64,000 nucleotides of DNA, from the NCBI RefSeq assembly GCF_003473485.1, contig NC_053046.1:38339832-38403831 (forward strand), in the 5' to 3' direction. The position numbers and the translations under genes were made by a program. The stretch comes from Medicago truncatula. Lineage: Eukaryota; Streptophyta; Magnoliopsida; Fabales; Fabaceae. Below the pieces are notes generated by a model that was given only the letters and a program-made list of their open reading frames with translations, made no database searches and had not been told where the DNA came from. Position 1 is the stretch's first letter, and the number at the start of each line of letters is the position of its first letter. Positions 11,701 to 24,638 of this stretch are shown here, in pieces.

Positions 11701-14700
11701 TCTTCTGTGTAGCTGCACGCATCTACTTATTCCCAAAAGCAACTGATATGTTTTAAAAATCCGAGTTCTATAAATATTAAGGGACTTTTATGAAGTATTT
11801 TAAAATAAGAGCTTATCTTCTTTCCACTTTCGCATAGAGATACCAGGATTTACTCAATCTATTTTTGTAATATACAAAGAAATATTGTTATGAATATGAC
11901 ATAGTAATGAAGTATAAGACCAGAGGGAAAGTTATCCAACTAAATATAACAAAAAGGTGTGCTTTATGAAGCCTGTTTGTAGTCAATGTATGAAACCTGT
12001 AATCCCAATGGTGGGATCATAATTTTTTTTGGAAATCTTATAACACATTTGTTCTTGACTCTCTTGTAGGAGGAGGACCTTATTTTTGGATTTTGTGCAG
12101 CTATAGATGCAGAAAGGGATCCAGAATGTTTAATGCCTGCTTTTCATATTGTTGAGTCTTTGGCACGATTATATCCTGATCCATCCGGTCTATTTGCAAG
12201 CTTTGCTAGAGATGTTTTTGATCTTTTAGAACCTTACTTTCCCATTCAGTTTACACATGTAAGCTCAACGTTTCACATATATTTCTCCATTGAGCATCAT
12301 CCATTTATGCATTCTGATTGCTATACATCACTTAGCCAATGATCATATATGATCCACACACTAACAATCTGATATGTATGAATGCATCTCCCTGTTTTTC
12401 ACCTATGTGGCTATGTCATTATATATTGAATACTGATGCTGGAAGACTACGAAATATGGAGATTTTCTCTGAAAATATCCATCTTCACTCTGTTATTTAT
12501 GTTCAATCTTTGTTTTTTAAGCAGACAACCAGTGGGGATGCTCATGTGCACAGAGATGACCTATCAAGGACTCTGATGGTACGTGGAACTTCTGTCCAGC
12601 CTTTGTGGTGCTTAAGTCTTTTAGTCATTGATGAGAACCTCTGAAATTTGAACTGTGTAATAGTCGTTGTACTTTCTTATAGTTAGTCATTCAGTCATTT
12701 GTGGTTAGAGCAGAACAGTCAGGATATAAAATAGAAGGTTAGAGCAGAACAGTTTTATGGTTTCTTTGCTCTTTTATTTCTTTTTGAACATTGAAAGTAG
12801 TTAGCTGAAAACCTCACAGTTCTGGAGATAGACAGAAATTGCTGGGATTCAAGTTGAATGTTTCTTTTACGAGATTTGTCATTGATTACCAAAATCCACA
12901 TACAGTTATGTTGCTTTCATGAGGATAGACTTTAACATCTCGATCTTTGTTCCGTCGTTCTCATTTTAAGTGCTTTTCCCTGATGAAACTTCATGTCCTG
13001 GATTGCATTTTTTTGTGTTTTTGAGGAAGATAGATGGGGAGAAACAAGCAATATGGTGTAGTGAGTACCACTAATTAGCAATGTCCAGTACCACTAATTA
13101 GCAGAGCTTCTAAACCTACCTTTTTCTTTGTATGTACAAGTTATGTATAGTGTAAGTAAGCAGCTGCTACACATGTTTCATATGTTGTGGTGAATACTCT
13201 GGGAAATTTCAAATATCAGTAGCCATGGGCGTTTCTTTGATGGATAGGTGCATTGATTTAGAAGAAACTGTGCAACCAATAGTTAGTCAGCTGTTGAGCA
13301 TATAGCAACTTAAACTTGTTAACTTCTGAACCACCTAGATTTAGATGTGACGTATACTCTATTAGATAGATGTGCTTGGATTGAATAACTTCATTGCTTA
13401 TTGTTGTCTTTCTTAGACTGATCCATTCTCCTTCAATTATGCTTCCTTTACCTTATAAAGGAAGCAAAATGAAAATATACATATACATGTATGTGCATGG
13501 GATTCAATTCATGCTGTTTGGGCTTTCTATCATCTGCAAATGGAAAAGTATATTCGATATTTCTCAAATGCAATTGAAATCTGATAGAATATTATATATT
13601 TTACATATAAAAAATCAGGAGTATATGTTATTCAAGCTCTATTTCATAATATGATCCAATTATTTAATTTTCTGCAGAATGCATTCTCTTCTACACCTCT
13701 TTTTGAGCCATTTGTTATTCCTCTCCTTCTTCAGAAACTTTCTTCTTCACTACATTCAGCAAAGGTTGGTTTTAATTTATATTTCATTCTAAATATTTGC
13801 GTAATAACCAGCGCACCTGTTTTTTTTATAAAAAAAAACCTTAACCATTTGTGGTTTCCTGTGTGTTGATTTTCTATGCATTCAGATTGATTCCTTACAG
13901 TATCTTCGAGTGTGCTCTTCCAAGTATGGAGCAGAGAGAATCGCAAAATATGTTGGGGCTATTTGGTCTTCATTAAAAGACACCATAAATACCTATTTAA
14001 TGGAGCCAAATTTCTCTTTTACTCTAGCACCCACAGATGGTATTGACTTTCCAAAGAATGAAGTTGTAATTGAAGCTCTGTCCCTCCTTCAGCAGCTTAT
14101 TGTGCAAAATAGTAGTCAGTTAGTTAGCTTGATAATTGATGACAAGGATGTCAACTTTATTATCAACAGCATTGCATCTTATGAGATGTACGACGCTGTT
14201 TCTGTGCAAGAAAAGAAGAAACTACATGTTATTGGTCGCATTCTCTATATTTTTGCCAAGACTTCCATTCCTTCCTGCAATGCCGTGTTTCAAAGTCTTT
14301 TACTAAGAATGATGGATAGTTTGGGATTTTCTGTTAGTAACATTGATGGCCTGAAAAATGCTGGTATTTTAGCCTCACAAAGTGTCAACTTTGGGTTCCT
14401 TTATCTCTGTATAGAACTACTAGCAGGATGCAGGGAATTAGTTATTTTGTCTGAGGAAAAGCCTGGGACATGTTTCACCATACTTCATAGTTCCTCAGAT
14501 TTCTTATTTAATTCCTTCTGTTCAGTCTTAGCTGTAAGTGCTGACAGATTCCCCCCTGATCCTGATATATACATTGGAGGTGATTGCTCTTTTTTTAATT
14601 TAGTATAACATTTTCTTCTAAATACACTGCCGTTGTTTCTTTTTGATAATTTTAATTGTGCTTTGTTAAGTGGCACTCCTCTTAAATAGATGTATCATGA

Positions 14701-17700
14701 ACTTGTGATGTGCATATTTATTTTGATAAAAGAAACAAACTTTTTAGTAAAAAGGGGAGGAAAGCACCTTTGGGGAAAATCCGTCAGATAGAGTAAAGAG
14801 AAAAAAGAACCAGCAAGGCAATGTGGCTAAAAAATGAAGCAAATGTTTTTAATCAAGAGATGCGTACAAAAGAGAAATTGGTATCTTTTTTAGGATCGTT
14901 ATGTCCTGTGCTGATAAATATCAAACATGGAGTAATTTTATGTCCTACCTAGTCTCTCTTTTTAAACAAATCATCAAATCTGCCTTGTGACTTTATTATT
15001 ATATCTTCACATTAATGAATTCTTGTTTGCTTTTGGTGCTGATATACAGTGAAGGGCTTGCAGATTCTGGCAATGTTTAATTTAGATGTTTTTCCAATAC
15101 CAAAATCAACATTTGAGAATATTTTGAAGAAATTCATGTCAATCATCATTGAGGATTTCAACAAAACAATACTATGGAATTCCACATTGAAATCATTATT
15201 TCATATTGGCTCATTGTTTCAAAACTTCAGCGAGTCTGAAAAAGCTATGAGCTACAGGAGTTTTGTTTTAGACAAAACCATGGAACTGCTCTCTCTTGAT
15301 GATATTTCTCTGCCTTTTTCACTCAAATTAGAAGTATTATCTGATATTGGCATGACTAGCATGAAAAATATGCTAAAAATTCTTCAAGGGCTGGAAGGAG
15401 CTATATTTGCCAATCTTTCTGAGGTCTTATTTATATATATGTAATAACTTCATTATCTTATCTTTCATGGTCAAGGCATCATGAAATATGTTATCTCACT
15501 TTTAGAATGTTCTGGGGCTTATTTTGTCACTGCCTGCTTTTTGTTATTATAATATTGTGTTTTTACTTATTTGGATCTTATTTTAAATTTCTGCTATTTT
15601 CACATCTAGGTCCATAGAAATTTAACGTCTTATGATACTGCTGTTCAGCTTTTGGAGTGCTATTCATGCAAGCTACTTCCGTGGTATTCGGCTTTTCAGG
15701 GTTTACATATTATTGTCACTTTGTTGTGACTAACTTTCTTTATTATGATATGATTGTTGAAATAACAGATAGACTAATATTGCTTTCAGATACTGAAATG
15801 TTCGCAACTTTATGCTAATCAGCAACTGACAAAATTTCTGATGTATCTGATATTTTGAGTTGAATCTGAGCAGGATCCTTGAAAATGGAGGTGCAGAGGA
15901 GTTCATACTGCAATTTTCTGTTGATATTTGGAACCAGGCAGGAAATTGCATGGATTTTAATTCTCCATTTGAAGAAAAGGTAAATCTAACGTCACACATA
16001 TGTATTATTCTTCCCTATTTATTTTATGAACATTGTTAAATTCATGTACTTTTTTTAATGGAAAGTATTAGTAGTTAGATTAATATTTTACTCCTTCGCT
16101 CGGGTTTGAACCCTTTTCCCTTGGCTCAAACCAGTTGAGCTAGCCAACCCCCCCAAAATCCGGTAATTATTATTATTATTATTATATAAATGGAACTAAA
16201 TAGATAATCCTAGTAATGATGATTTTTACTGCTTGTTCTGCAGGGTCTACTTGATGCAACAATGAAAGCGATGAAATTTTCTGTTGGGTGTTGCTCTGAA
16301 GAGAGTCAAAATGTTATAATTCTGAAATCTTACAGTATACTATCATCACGTACCAATTTTCAGCTTAATGATGTTCAAAGATTGCCATTAACTTTTGAAA
16401 AATATGACATCTCCCTTAGGGATGAAGGGATACTTTTATTATTTGCATCAGTAATTATTGCACTTCGCCCCAAAACACACGTTCCAAATATAAGAGGGAT
16501 TTTGCATCTTTTTATAATAACCCTCCTCAAGGGTGTTGTTCCAGTTGCACAGGCTTTGGGCTCTATGGTCAACAAACTCATTTCAAAATCCAATGGTGCA
16601 GAGAAGTCTGATGAACTTACCTTGGAAGAAGCTCTTCATATTATATTCAACACAAAAATATGCTTTTCTTCTGATAATATGTTGCAGATATGTGATGGAT
16701 CAATTAATAGGAATGAAATTGTTCTTACTGACGTATGTCTCGGCATGACAAATGATAGACTACTTCAAACCAATGCAGTTTGTGGGCTCTCATGGATTGG
16801 AAAAGGTTTACTGTTGCGTGGTCATGAAAAGATTAAAGACATCACTAAGATACTTACAGAGTGCTTAATATCAGACAGAAATAGTTCCTTGCCTTTGATT
16901 GAAGGTTTAGATGAAAATAATGAAGAGCATAAAGGGGATCATTTGGCAAGAAAATGTGCAGCGGACGCTTTTCATGTTCTTATGAGTGATGCTGAAGATT
17001 GTTTGAACCGAAAATTTCATGCCACGATGCGGCCTCTTTATAAGCAGAGGTTTTTCTCTTCCATGATGCCCATCTTTCTGCAGTTGATCTCAAGATCTGA
17101 TTCTTCATCGTCCAGGTAGATGTAATATGCTCTCTCAAACAAAAACTATTTTCCCTTGTAGTGGCATTTGTGAGTTGGTTTTTTTATATATATAACTTTG
17201 ATTAATACCTTTTTTAACTGTAACTAGTCTGTGTCCATTGACTTGGAGTTGTGCTATATATTGTCTCCCTTCGCCTCACAAATACCTAAACTTCTATTTT
17301 TTTACAATTTCAGATATTTATTATTACGAGCCTTTGCACGTGTCATGTCTGTCACTCCACTGATTGTTATACTGAATGATGCTAAAGAGGTTAGTTTGAG
17401 AAATTTTACATTATCAGTAATTACTTATCTTAATTTTGTTTTTCTATTGAAATTTTTTGTTAACTTGTAAATTTTGCAGCTCATATCAGTTCTTCTGGAT
17501 TGCTTGTCTATGTTGACAGAAGATATCCAAGATAAAGATATCTTGTATGGTCTGTTGTTAGTTTTATCTGGGATGTTGACAGAGAAAAATGGTAATTACG
17601 ATGGCTGTAGTATTTAACTTACTGGTTTTTAAGGATGTAGTTTGTTGTGAATTTGAAGTTTTCATACTGCGATTCTATTTATTTTTTCTTTTTAGTTTCG

Positions 17701-18952
17701 GTTATAATTTCCTTGCGCGAAAGAAACTGAGCCATTAGAAGGATCAGTTTCAAGTTAGTATGAATTTTCACAATCATTTGCCATTCATCTCTGTCTAGAT
17801 TCTGGTGCAATTTTTGTTATTTGCAAATACTGGTGTCTTTTCCTTGCTGGCACACTTGCTACTTTGTGTAGATTCTACTTGTGTTTCCACAAAGTATTAG
17901 CATGCTAGTCATAATTGTGTTGGGATGAAGATGATGACAATCATGTAATTTTCGGCAAGAAGAAAGAATGACCTGTAAACATTGTCTTATGTAAACCATG
18001 TTCATGCATGCAGGACAAGAAGCAGTCATTGAGAATGCACACATTATCATCAACTGTCTAATTAAACTTGTGGACTACTCTCATAAGACGGTATAATTTA
18101 TTTACTGCTAAAACATGCAGACTTTAGTTGTGTCATAAAGGAACTTCATTGCCTCTTAAAACATTTTGCCAGTTTGAATAATCTAGACAAATTTGCTGTT
18201 CTGAGCTACATTAGGGGCCAGAAATACATGCATGCATGAACTCATGGTTATTTTTGGCTGTAACTTACAGTAAAAAATTTGTCTCAATTAAAAGAGCTTA
18301 GGTTTCTCAAACTTATCCAGTGACGGTTTTGTGCTCAAGAATTCGTGCCAAAACCTTTAAATCCCTCCTAACTTTGTTGCAATCCTTGTTGTTTAAAGCA
18401 ATCCAAATTAAAAATGATGTTAATGGTTGATTTCTTTTTCTCCCCATTCTGCAGCTTGTTCGGGAGAGTTGTATTCAATGTCTTGTTGCATTGTCTAAAC
18501 TTCCCCATGTGCGTATCTATCCATTGAGAACACAGGTTTGTCAAGCTTTTAGTTGCATTCATTCTCACACTTTATTCACTTTCCAATCTGTGCTAATTAG
18601 CTCAATGCTTTGAATAGACATTTTCATAAATATTTTTTCATATTATGAACCTATTTGTATTTTAATTTTTGGAAACATTTGAGTGCCTATTTGCTATTCT
18701 TAATACTATTCACGTTGAATATATTAGGTTCTAGAAGCAATATCAAAGTGTCTTGACGATACAAAGAGATCTGTTCGCAATGAAGCTGTCAAATGTCGGC
18801 AAGCATGGTTAGTATTTCAGATTTTTCAGGAACCTTTATGATTCTATGTGTTGCAGTTAAATGTTATGTTTTTTTTTTCTTTTCTTTAACTCATATTTGC
18901 ACGACCATTTCACAGGGCATCAATTGCATCATCCAGGAGTCTTCGATTTTGA
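8701..18952 (+). CDS. MMS19: MMS19 Fe-S cluster targeting protein, 20 exons
   Basis: MMS19 (MET18) is the HEAT-repeat adaptor of the cytosolic iron-sulfur targeting complex; it passes Fe-S clusters to DNA polymerases, helicases and other nuclear or cytosolic apoproteins. I joined exons at GT-AG sites: 8701-8772, 9436-9498, 9626-9680, 10109-10206, 10726-10884, 11232-11291, 12070-12258, 12525-12578, 13678-13764, 13886-14579, 15050-15423, 15610-15683, 15874-15979, 16244-17115, 17314-17389, 17480-17591, 18014-18090, 18455-18535, 18728-18807, 18916-18952. All phases close, giving 1,139 residues, about the usual plant length. The N-terminal block (LYDRKLCFELLDCLLEHH, FGFCAAIDAERDPECL) and C-terminal HEAT region (LVRESCIQCLVALSKLPH, SVRNEAVKCRQAW) are the family's recognisable parts. 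Exon 12 must use the donor at 15684 to give LLPWILENGGAEE. The final exon codes only 12 residues. The gene looks intact; introns carry at least one inverted-repeat element and a SINE relic. Confidence 0.93.
8950..9177. mobile_element. Inverted-repeat element in MMS19 intron 1
   Basis: AATGAGTAG at the left pairs with CTACTCATT at the right. The following arms also pair imperfectly (TAATAGTCCTTCAATGTAGC versus GCTACATTAAAGGACTATTG). A related, more diverged copy lies at about 40185-40507, sharing GTGCAATCTGTTAGTCAAAA-like sequence. It is 228 bp and non-coding; the superfamily is not assigned. Confidence 0.65.
16085..16160 (-). mobile_element. SINE relic in MMS19 intron 13
   Basis: On the minus strand it reads GGCTAGCTCAACTGGTTTGA, then GGGTTCAAACCCGAGCG, an A box and B box about 35 bases apart. 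Spacing and missing stems argue against a working tRNA gene. A TTA/ATT microsatellite (about 16163-16187) lies beside it. Confidence 0.5.
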
Positions 18953-19554
18953 TGTTTAGAACCAGCTTCTCGGTCGGTCCCAAAATTAAGTTATCAAGTT
19001 TGTGTTATTGGTAATGAATATACCCCAAAAATATCGTTCAATCTAGTTAGAGAATATTAACTGCTATCAAATAACATAATTCACTTAATATGGACAAGCT
19101 ACTACAATATATACGTACTTATCGTTAAGATTCTCCAACACGATGCACCACAAAATGAGAGACCTGTATAAAAATCTTTACATTAATGAGTGTCAATGTG
19201 TGCAAACTTTTGTCATGCCTGAGATCAGTATATTTTTAGCAGTTTTAATTTCTGGACCCCATGGGGCTGCAATATTATTGTTGCGGCAGAGTTTGCAACA
19301 GTATCAGCCCACAATTGTGCTATGATTATAAATCACAACAAAGGACCTATCCAGTAACAATTTACCGTTGCATCAAGGCTCCGCTCATTGTAATACATGA
19401 TCTATAAGTACAAGTATCTTAAATCCCAATAACACACATAAGAGCAACTTAAACGCTAGTTGGTTGATGTATAAATTTCTTATAATGTGCGTGAACTATA
19501 GTTTACCACCATTGCAGTAAAGTTGATCTTGAAAGTGGGGTTTTTTCGTAAAAA

Positions 19555-19810
19555 GGGGAAAAGAAAAAAGAAACCAAGAAAAACTACTCTCTTAAGTAGC
19601 CATTCCTCAAAGCATCAGCTTCAAGAATGGAAGGGAGGCCAATAGGGCGTTCATGCCAAAGGTAAAACTTATCGTTGCTCGAAGATCCCATCTTAGCAAG
19701 AAGGTCTGCACCTTGATTACCTTCTCTTTAAGGTGCGAATGAACTGCACATTCCAGTCAAGCTTCAATATATCTTTGATATATAAGATCTCCACCGCATA
19801 ACAATGGAAA
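19555..19810 (-). mobile_element. LINE-type RNase H fragment
   Basis: The minus-strand translation contains WNVQFIRTLKREGNQGADLLAKMGSS, longest clear piece REGNQGADLLAKMGSS. This is the C-terminal core of the plant RNase H-like domain attached to non-LTR reverse transcriptases: the H/R-x-x-N-x-x-AD-x-LA motif with its catalytic Asp. It is followed by FYLWHERPIGLPSILEAD. It is isolated, and no full domain is present upstream. Confidence 0.6.
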
Positions 19811-20127
19811 TGAATATAAGGGACTTTTTTAGTTGATTTTAATAGTTTAGAGACTAAATTAACGAGAGAATGATAGTTTAGGTAATAAATAAATTGTTTT
19901 TGTTTTTTTCCAAACGAGAAAACTAGTTTTTAAACTACTCTCTTTGATCCTTTTACAAGAGGCAAACATGTCAACAAAAGTTGATGTATTAGATTAAAGA
20001 CTGACCAAATAGAATGAAACTGGGGTTGTCGCCACCCTTGTGCAAGGTGCTCCTATGCGTACCTTTTGTTTTTAAACACCCTCCCTACTTTTTTAAAAAC
20101 TTTGGGTTGTCACAACTTTTAATTCAT

Positions 20128-20379
20128 TCAAATTAAAGCTATCGCAACTTTTAATTCATCTAAATTCCCTTCATACAACCACCAACTTGATGTGTATATA
20201 TTATTTAGAAACAACTGTTTGAGACCCTCTGCCGCCAACAGAAAGAGAAATGGTGACAAAGGGTCACCCTGCCGCAACCCACGCTTTAGAGGAAACTCTG
20301 CCGTGGGGCTGCCATTAACAAGCACAGAGGCTGAAGCAATACCTATACATTCCTTAACATTTATTTGTTTCTGCCCCAT
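20128..20379 (-). mobile_element. LINE reverse transcriptase fragment
   Basis: Minus-strand coding includes SVLVNGSPTAEFPLKRGLRQ directly followed by GDPLSPFLFLLAAEGL. This is the highly conserved block 3-4 of plant L1-type reverse transcriptase (GLRQGDPLSPFLF). The catalytic YADD block that should follow is missing. It lies upstream, on the same strand, of the RNase H fragment at 19555-19810, the normal LINE order, so both may be remains of one copy. Confidence 0.8.
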
Positions 20380-21354
20380 ATTCAGAGATTTATGGCATCA
20401 TGTTCGTGCTTGGACCGCCTTATTTGAAAAGCTTAACCATCATTAAATTATTTAATGTCATGTATTTTTTTATATTCAAATATTTTAAAATAAATTTAGA
20501 TTTAGATTAGTTTTCTACAACTTTTATAGAAATGTTTTTTCGATTATATGAATTAAGTTTAGAACAATACGTCATAATCAAAGGGTGGATGATTCTATTA
20601 GAGATACTTTAAGCATTTAAATTAGGAAAAATATTACAAAGATATATTTACCACAGAATAAATCATAATGAATTTTATTTTAATAAAAATTGAAGAACAA
20701 CATAATCTTGACAGTTGTGTATTTGTATGTCTTAACTTTTGGAAAATATATGATACTTATTTTTTGTTAAATTATATTTTATAAAATTGCTAATATTCTC
20801 TTAGTTTTGTTAATTTTGTTTACTATGCGTTACTCATTTAGCCCCTCTAAACAATTTGTTATGGTTCCATTTTTGTATTTAATGCTTAATATAGAATAAA
20901 TACATTAATTTTTATTGATATAATTGTTGCTTATAAAAAATGACTGGAGCGGTTTCCGTGAGCTTAACTCACTTGGTAAGAACCTAATGCATCAATTGCT
21001 GATATATTTTATACCACCTTGTTTTTCTTTGTATCAAGTCCAGATAAGGAATATAGTGTTTTGTTTTTAATAGAGGAAAATGGAGTGTTTCAGTGTGTGT
21101 GGAGCAGACTCATATGAAGCTTTGAAAAGATTAGACCAGTACTGAATTAAAATAATATTATTGATGGATTAACAATTTACTTTTATTATTTCAAAGATTA
21201 ACATCTAATCTTTGGTATTTAAAAAACAAAAAGAATATTAAAACTATTTTCTACCCATTAAGTCTTACTTAAAGTCAAGTCTTCCTCCAGCATGTTTCGT
21301 TTCTTATTGTGAGAAGTAAGAATAAGTTGGGTTTCTTACTTTGGCAGAGCAAAG

Positions 21355-24300
21355 ATGAAGATCATGACTAGTGATGTATGTATTCTCAAGTTAGTTGGAG
21401 CAATCTTTGTTCTGTTGCAGTTCGGCTTTCTTTTGTCCAACTATTATGGAGCTGTGGTTGATGCAAAACATGTTGCCTCTGTTTCTGGTGGTTGTATAGA
21501 GAAGGAGAGACATGCTCTCCTTGAGTTGAAGGCCAGCCTTGTGTTGGATGATGCTAACCTTTTGTCTACTTGGGACAGTAAGAGTGAATGTTGTGCATGG
21601 AAAGAAGTCGGTTGTAGCAATCAAACTGGCCATGTTGAAAAGCTTCATCTAAACGGTTTTCAGTTTGGTCCTTTTCGAGGCAAGATCAACACATCATTGA
21701 TGGAGTTGCGACATTTAAAGTATTTGAACCTCGGATGGAGTACGTTTTCAAACAATGATTTCCCAGAATTATTTGGTTCTTTAAGCAACTTGAGATTCCT
21801 TGACCTCCAAAGTTCATTTTATGGAGGAAGAATTCCAAATGATCTTTCTCGTCTTTCGCACTTGCAATATCTTGATCTTTCACAGAATAGCCTCGAGGGT
21901 ACAATCCCTCATCAACTTGGAAATCTGTCTCATTTGCAGCACCTTGATCTTAGTTGGAATAATCTTGTTGGAACCATTCCTTATCAGCTTGGAAGCCTTT
22001 CGAATTTGCAGCAGCTTCATCTTGGAGACAATCGAGGACTCAAAGTTCATGACAAGAATAATGATGTTGGAGGTGAGTGGCTTTCTAATCTCACTCTTTT
22101 AACCCATCTTGACTTGAGCAGCTTAACCAATCTCAATTCTTCTCATGTCTGGCTCCAAATGATTGGTAAGCTTCCAAAAATAGAAGAATTGAAGCTATCC
22201 CAATGTCATCTTTCTGATCTTTCTCATTCCCATTCCAAAAATGAACAACAGGGTGGGATTTTTGAATCACTTGGGGATTTATGTACCTTGCACTTATTGT
22301 ATCTTAATGTTAACAATTTGAATGAAGCCATTTCAACAATTCTTCTCAATTTATCTGGTTGTGCAAGATACTCGCTGCAATATTTGAGTTTACATGACAA
22401 CCAAATTACTGGAACACTGCCTAACCTTTCTATATTCCCATCTCTAATAACAATCGACCTTTCAAGTAATATGTTAAGCGGGAAGGTGCCACAGGGAATT
22501 CCAAAATCATTGGAGTCCTTCGTACTTTCTTCAAATTCTTTAGAAGGTGGAATTCCAAAATCATTTGGTAACCTATGTTCGTTAAGGTCACTAGACTTGT
22601 CAAGTAACAAGCTAAGTGAAGATCTTTCAGTGATGCTTCATAATTTATCTGTTGGGTGTGCAAAGTACTCGCTGCAAGAATTAGATTTGGGTAGAAACCA
22701 AATTATTGGAACGATACCTGACATGTCAGGGTTCTCATCTTTAGAACATTTGGTCCTATCTGACAATCTATTAAATGGTAAAATAATACAAATGTCTCCA
22801 TTCCCGTATAAATTAGAGAGTCTATATTTGGATTCCAAAAATTTAAAAGGTGTGATCACCGACTCTCATTTTGGCAACATGTCCAGGTTAGGGTCTTTAA
22901 ACTTGAGTTTCAATTCATTGGCTTTGATATTTAGTGAAAATTGGGTGCCACCTTTTCAATTGACATACACATTATTAAGGTCTTGTAATTCAGGTCCTAA
23001 CTTTCCAAAGTGGTTGCGGAATCAAAAACATATTCAAGAGTTGGATATTTCTGATGCTAGAATCTCAGATGTAGTTCCAGTGTGGTTTTAGACTCAAGCA
23101 ACAAATATTAGGTTCATGAATATTTCTTACAATAATCTCACTGGCACAATACCAAATTTACCTATGATATTTTCTGAAGATTGTGAACTAATTCTGGAAT
23201 CAAATCAATTTAATGGTTCAATCCCTGTGTTTTTTCGAAGTGCAACATTGCTACAGTTGTCTAAGAACAAGTTTTTAGAAACCCATTTGTTTTTATGTGC
23301 CAACACTACAGTTGATAGATTGTTCATATTGGATCTATCGAAGAATCAATTATCAAGGCAGCTCCCTGATTGTTGGAGTCATTTGAAAGCATTGAAATTT
23401 CTAGATTTGAGTGACAATACTTTGTCTGGTGAAGTTCCATCCTCAATGGGATCATTACATAAACTTAAGGTGTTAATATTGCGCAACAATAGCTTAACAG
23501 GGTAATTGCCTGTCTCCTTGAAAAATTGCTCAAAACTGATCATGCTAGATCTTGGAGATAATAGATTCTCAGGACCAATACCTTATTGGTTAGGCCAACA
23601 ATTACAAATGTTAAGCTTACGAGGTAACCAGTTATCTGGAAGCCTTCCGCTTAGTCTTTGCGACTTAACAAACATCCAGTTGTTGGATCTCTCTGAAAAC
23701 AATCTTTCAGGACTAATTTTCAAATGCTGGAAGAATTTTTCTGCAATGTCTCAAAATGTTTTCTCTACTACTCAAAATGTTATTACTATGTTTGAAGACA
23801 TTTTTTCTCCTGGATATGAAGGATACGATTTATTTGCATTGATGATGTGGAAAGGTACAGAACGACTATTCAAGAATAATAAGCTCATTTTGAGAAGCAT
23901 TGATCTATCAAGCAATCAATTGACAGGAGACCTTCCAGAAGAAATAGGAAACTTGATAGCATTGGTGTCATTGAATTTATCAAGCAACAATTTGACAGGG
24001 GAAATTACTTCAATGATTGGAAAGTTAACATCACTTGAATTTCTTGACTTGTCAAGAAACCATTTCACTGGTTTAATTCCTCATTCTCTAACTCAAATTG
24101 ATCGCCTTTCCATGTTAAATCTGTCCAATAACAACCTGTCCGGAAGAATTCCAATTGGAACCCAGTTACAGAGTTTCGATGCCTCAAGTTATGAAGGGAA
24201 TGCTGATCTTTGTGGCAAACCACTTGACAAAAAATGTCCTAGAGATGAAGTTGCACCTCAGAAACCAGAAACACATGAAGAAAGTAGTCAAGAAGATAAA

Positions 24301-24543
24301 AAGCCAATTTATTTGAGTGTGGCATTGGGATTTATCACAGGATTTTGGGGCCTATGGGGATCATTGTTTCTTAGCCGTAATTGGAGACATACATATGTCC
24401 TGTTTTTGAACTACATAATTGACACAGTGTATGTGTTTATGGTGCTGAATGTAAATAAATTTCAAAGGCGGCTTAGAGGCTTTCTGGTAATCTTTTCTTT
24501 TCACTCTCGCGTTCGTATTTTAGTTAGAAGTTTAGCTACTTAA
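21355..24543 (+). pseudogene. LRR receptor-like protein with two stop codons
   Basis: This is a plant receptor-like protein of Cf/EIX type: signal peptide (LVGAIFVLLQFGFLLSNYYG), LRR cap (GGCIEKERHALLELKASL, CCAWKEVGCSNQTGHV), about 25-30 LRRs with repeated LDLSxNxLxGxIP, and a C-terminal juxtamembrane and transmembrane part (LSVALGFITGFWGLWGSLFL). A short cytosolic tail has the family-typical NVNKFQRRLRG. All of it lies in one frame over 1,062 codons. The frame is interrupted only at codon 579 (TAG at 23089-23091, where Trp is expected in VPVWFWTQ) and codon 717 (TAA at 23503-23505, where Lys is expected in LTGKLPVSL). Such proteins sense microbial or endogenous ligands at the plasma membrane through SOBIR1-type partner kinases. 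With both stops a product would be secreted without an anchor. The true 3' end may be spliced, because a donor-like CTG|GTAATC follows RGF near 24487. Recent pseudogene or null allele. Confidence 0.9.
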
Positions 24544-24638
24544 ACCATGTAAATACAAATATTTAGCTCCATTTGTTAATTACTTGACAATTCAATGACA
24601 ATATCATCAAGATTGTTGTATTTACATGGTTTAAGTAG
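24536..24638. repeat. Perfect 23-bp inverted repeat (hairpin)
   Basis: The left arm at 24536-24558 (CTACTTAAACCATGTAAATA then CAA) is an exact reverse complement of 24616-24638, with a 57-base loop. It overlaps the end of the RLP reading frame. It could be a small MITE remnant or a transcribed hairpin in the 3' region. Confidence 0.8.

Larger units (their letters stand above)
18953..21354. other. Intergenic with LINE debris
   Basis: It holds the MMS19 3' flank, two minus-strand LINE coding fragments (listed), a half copy of the 8068-type MITE at about 19960-20000, and a truncated SINE head (CCGTGAGCTTAACTCACTTG at about 20956). The rest is AT-rich with no supported gene. Confidence 0.6.
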
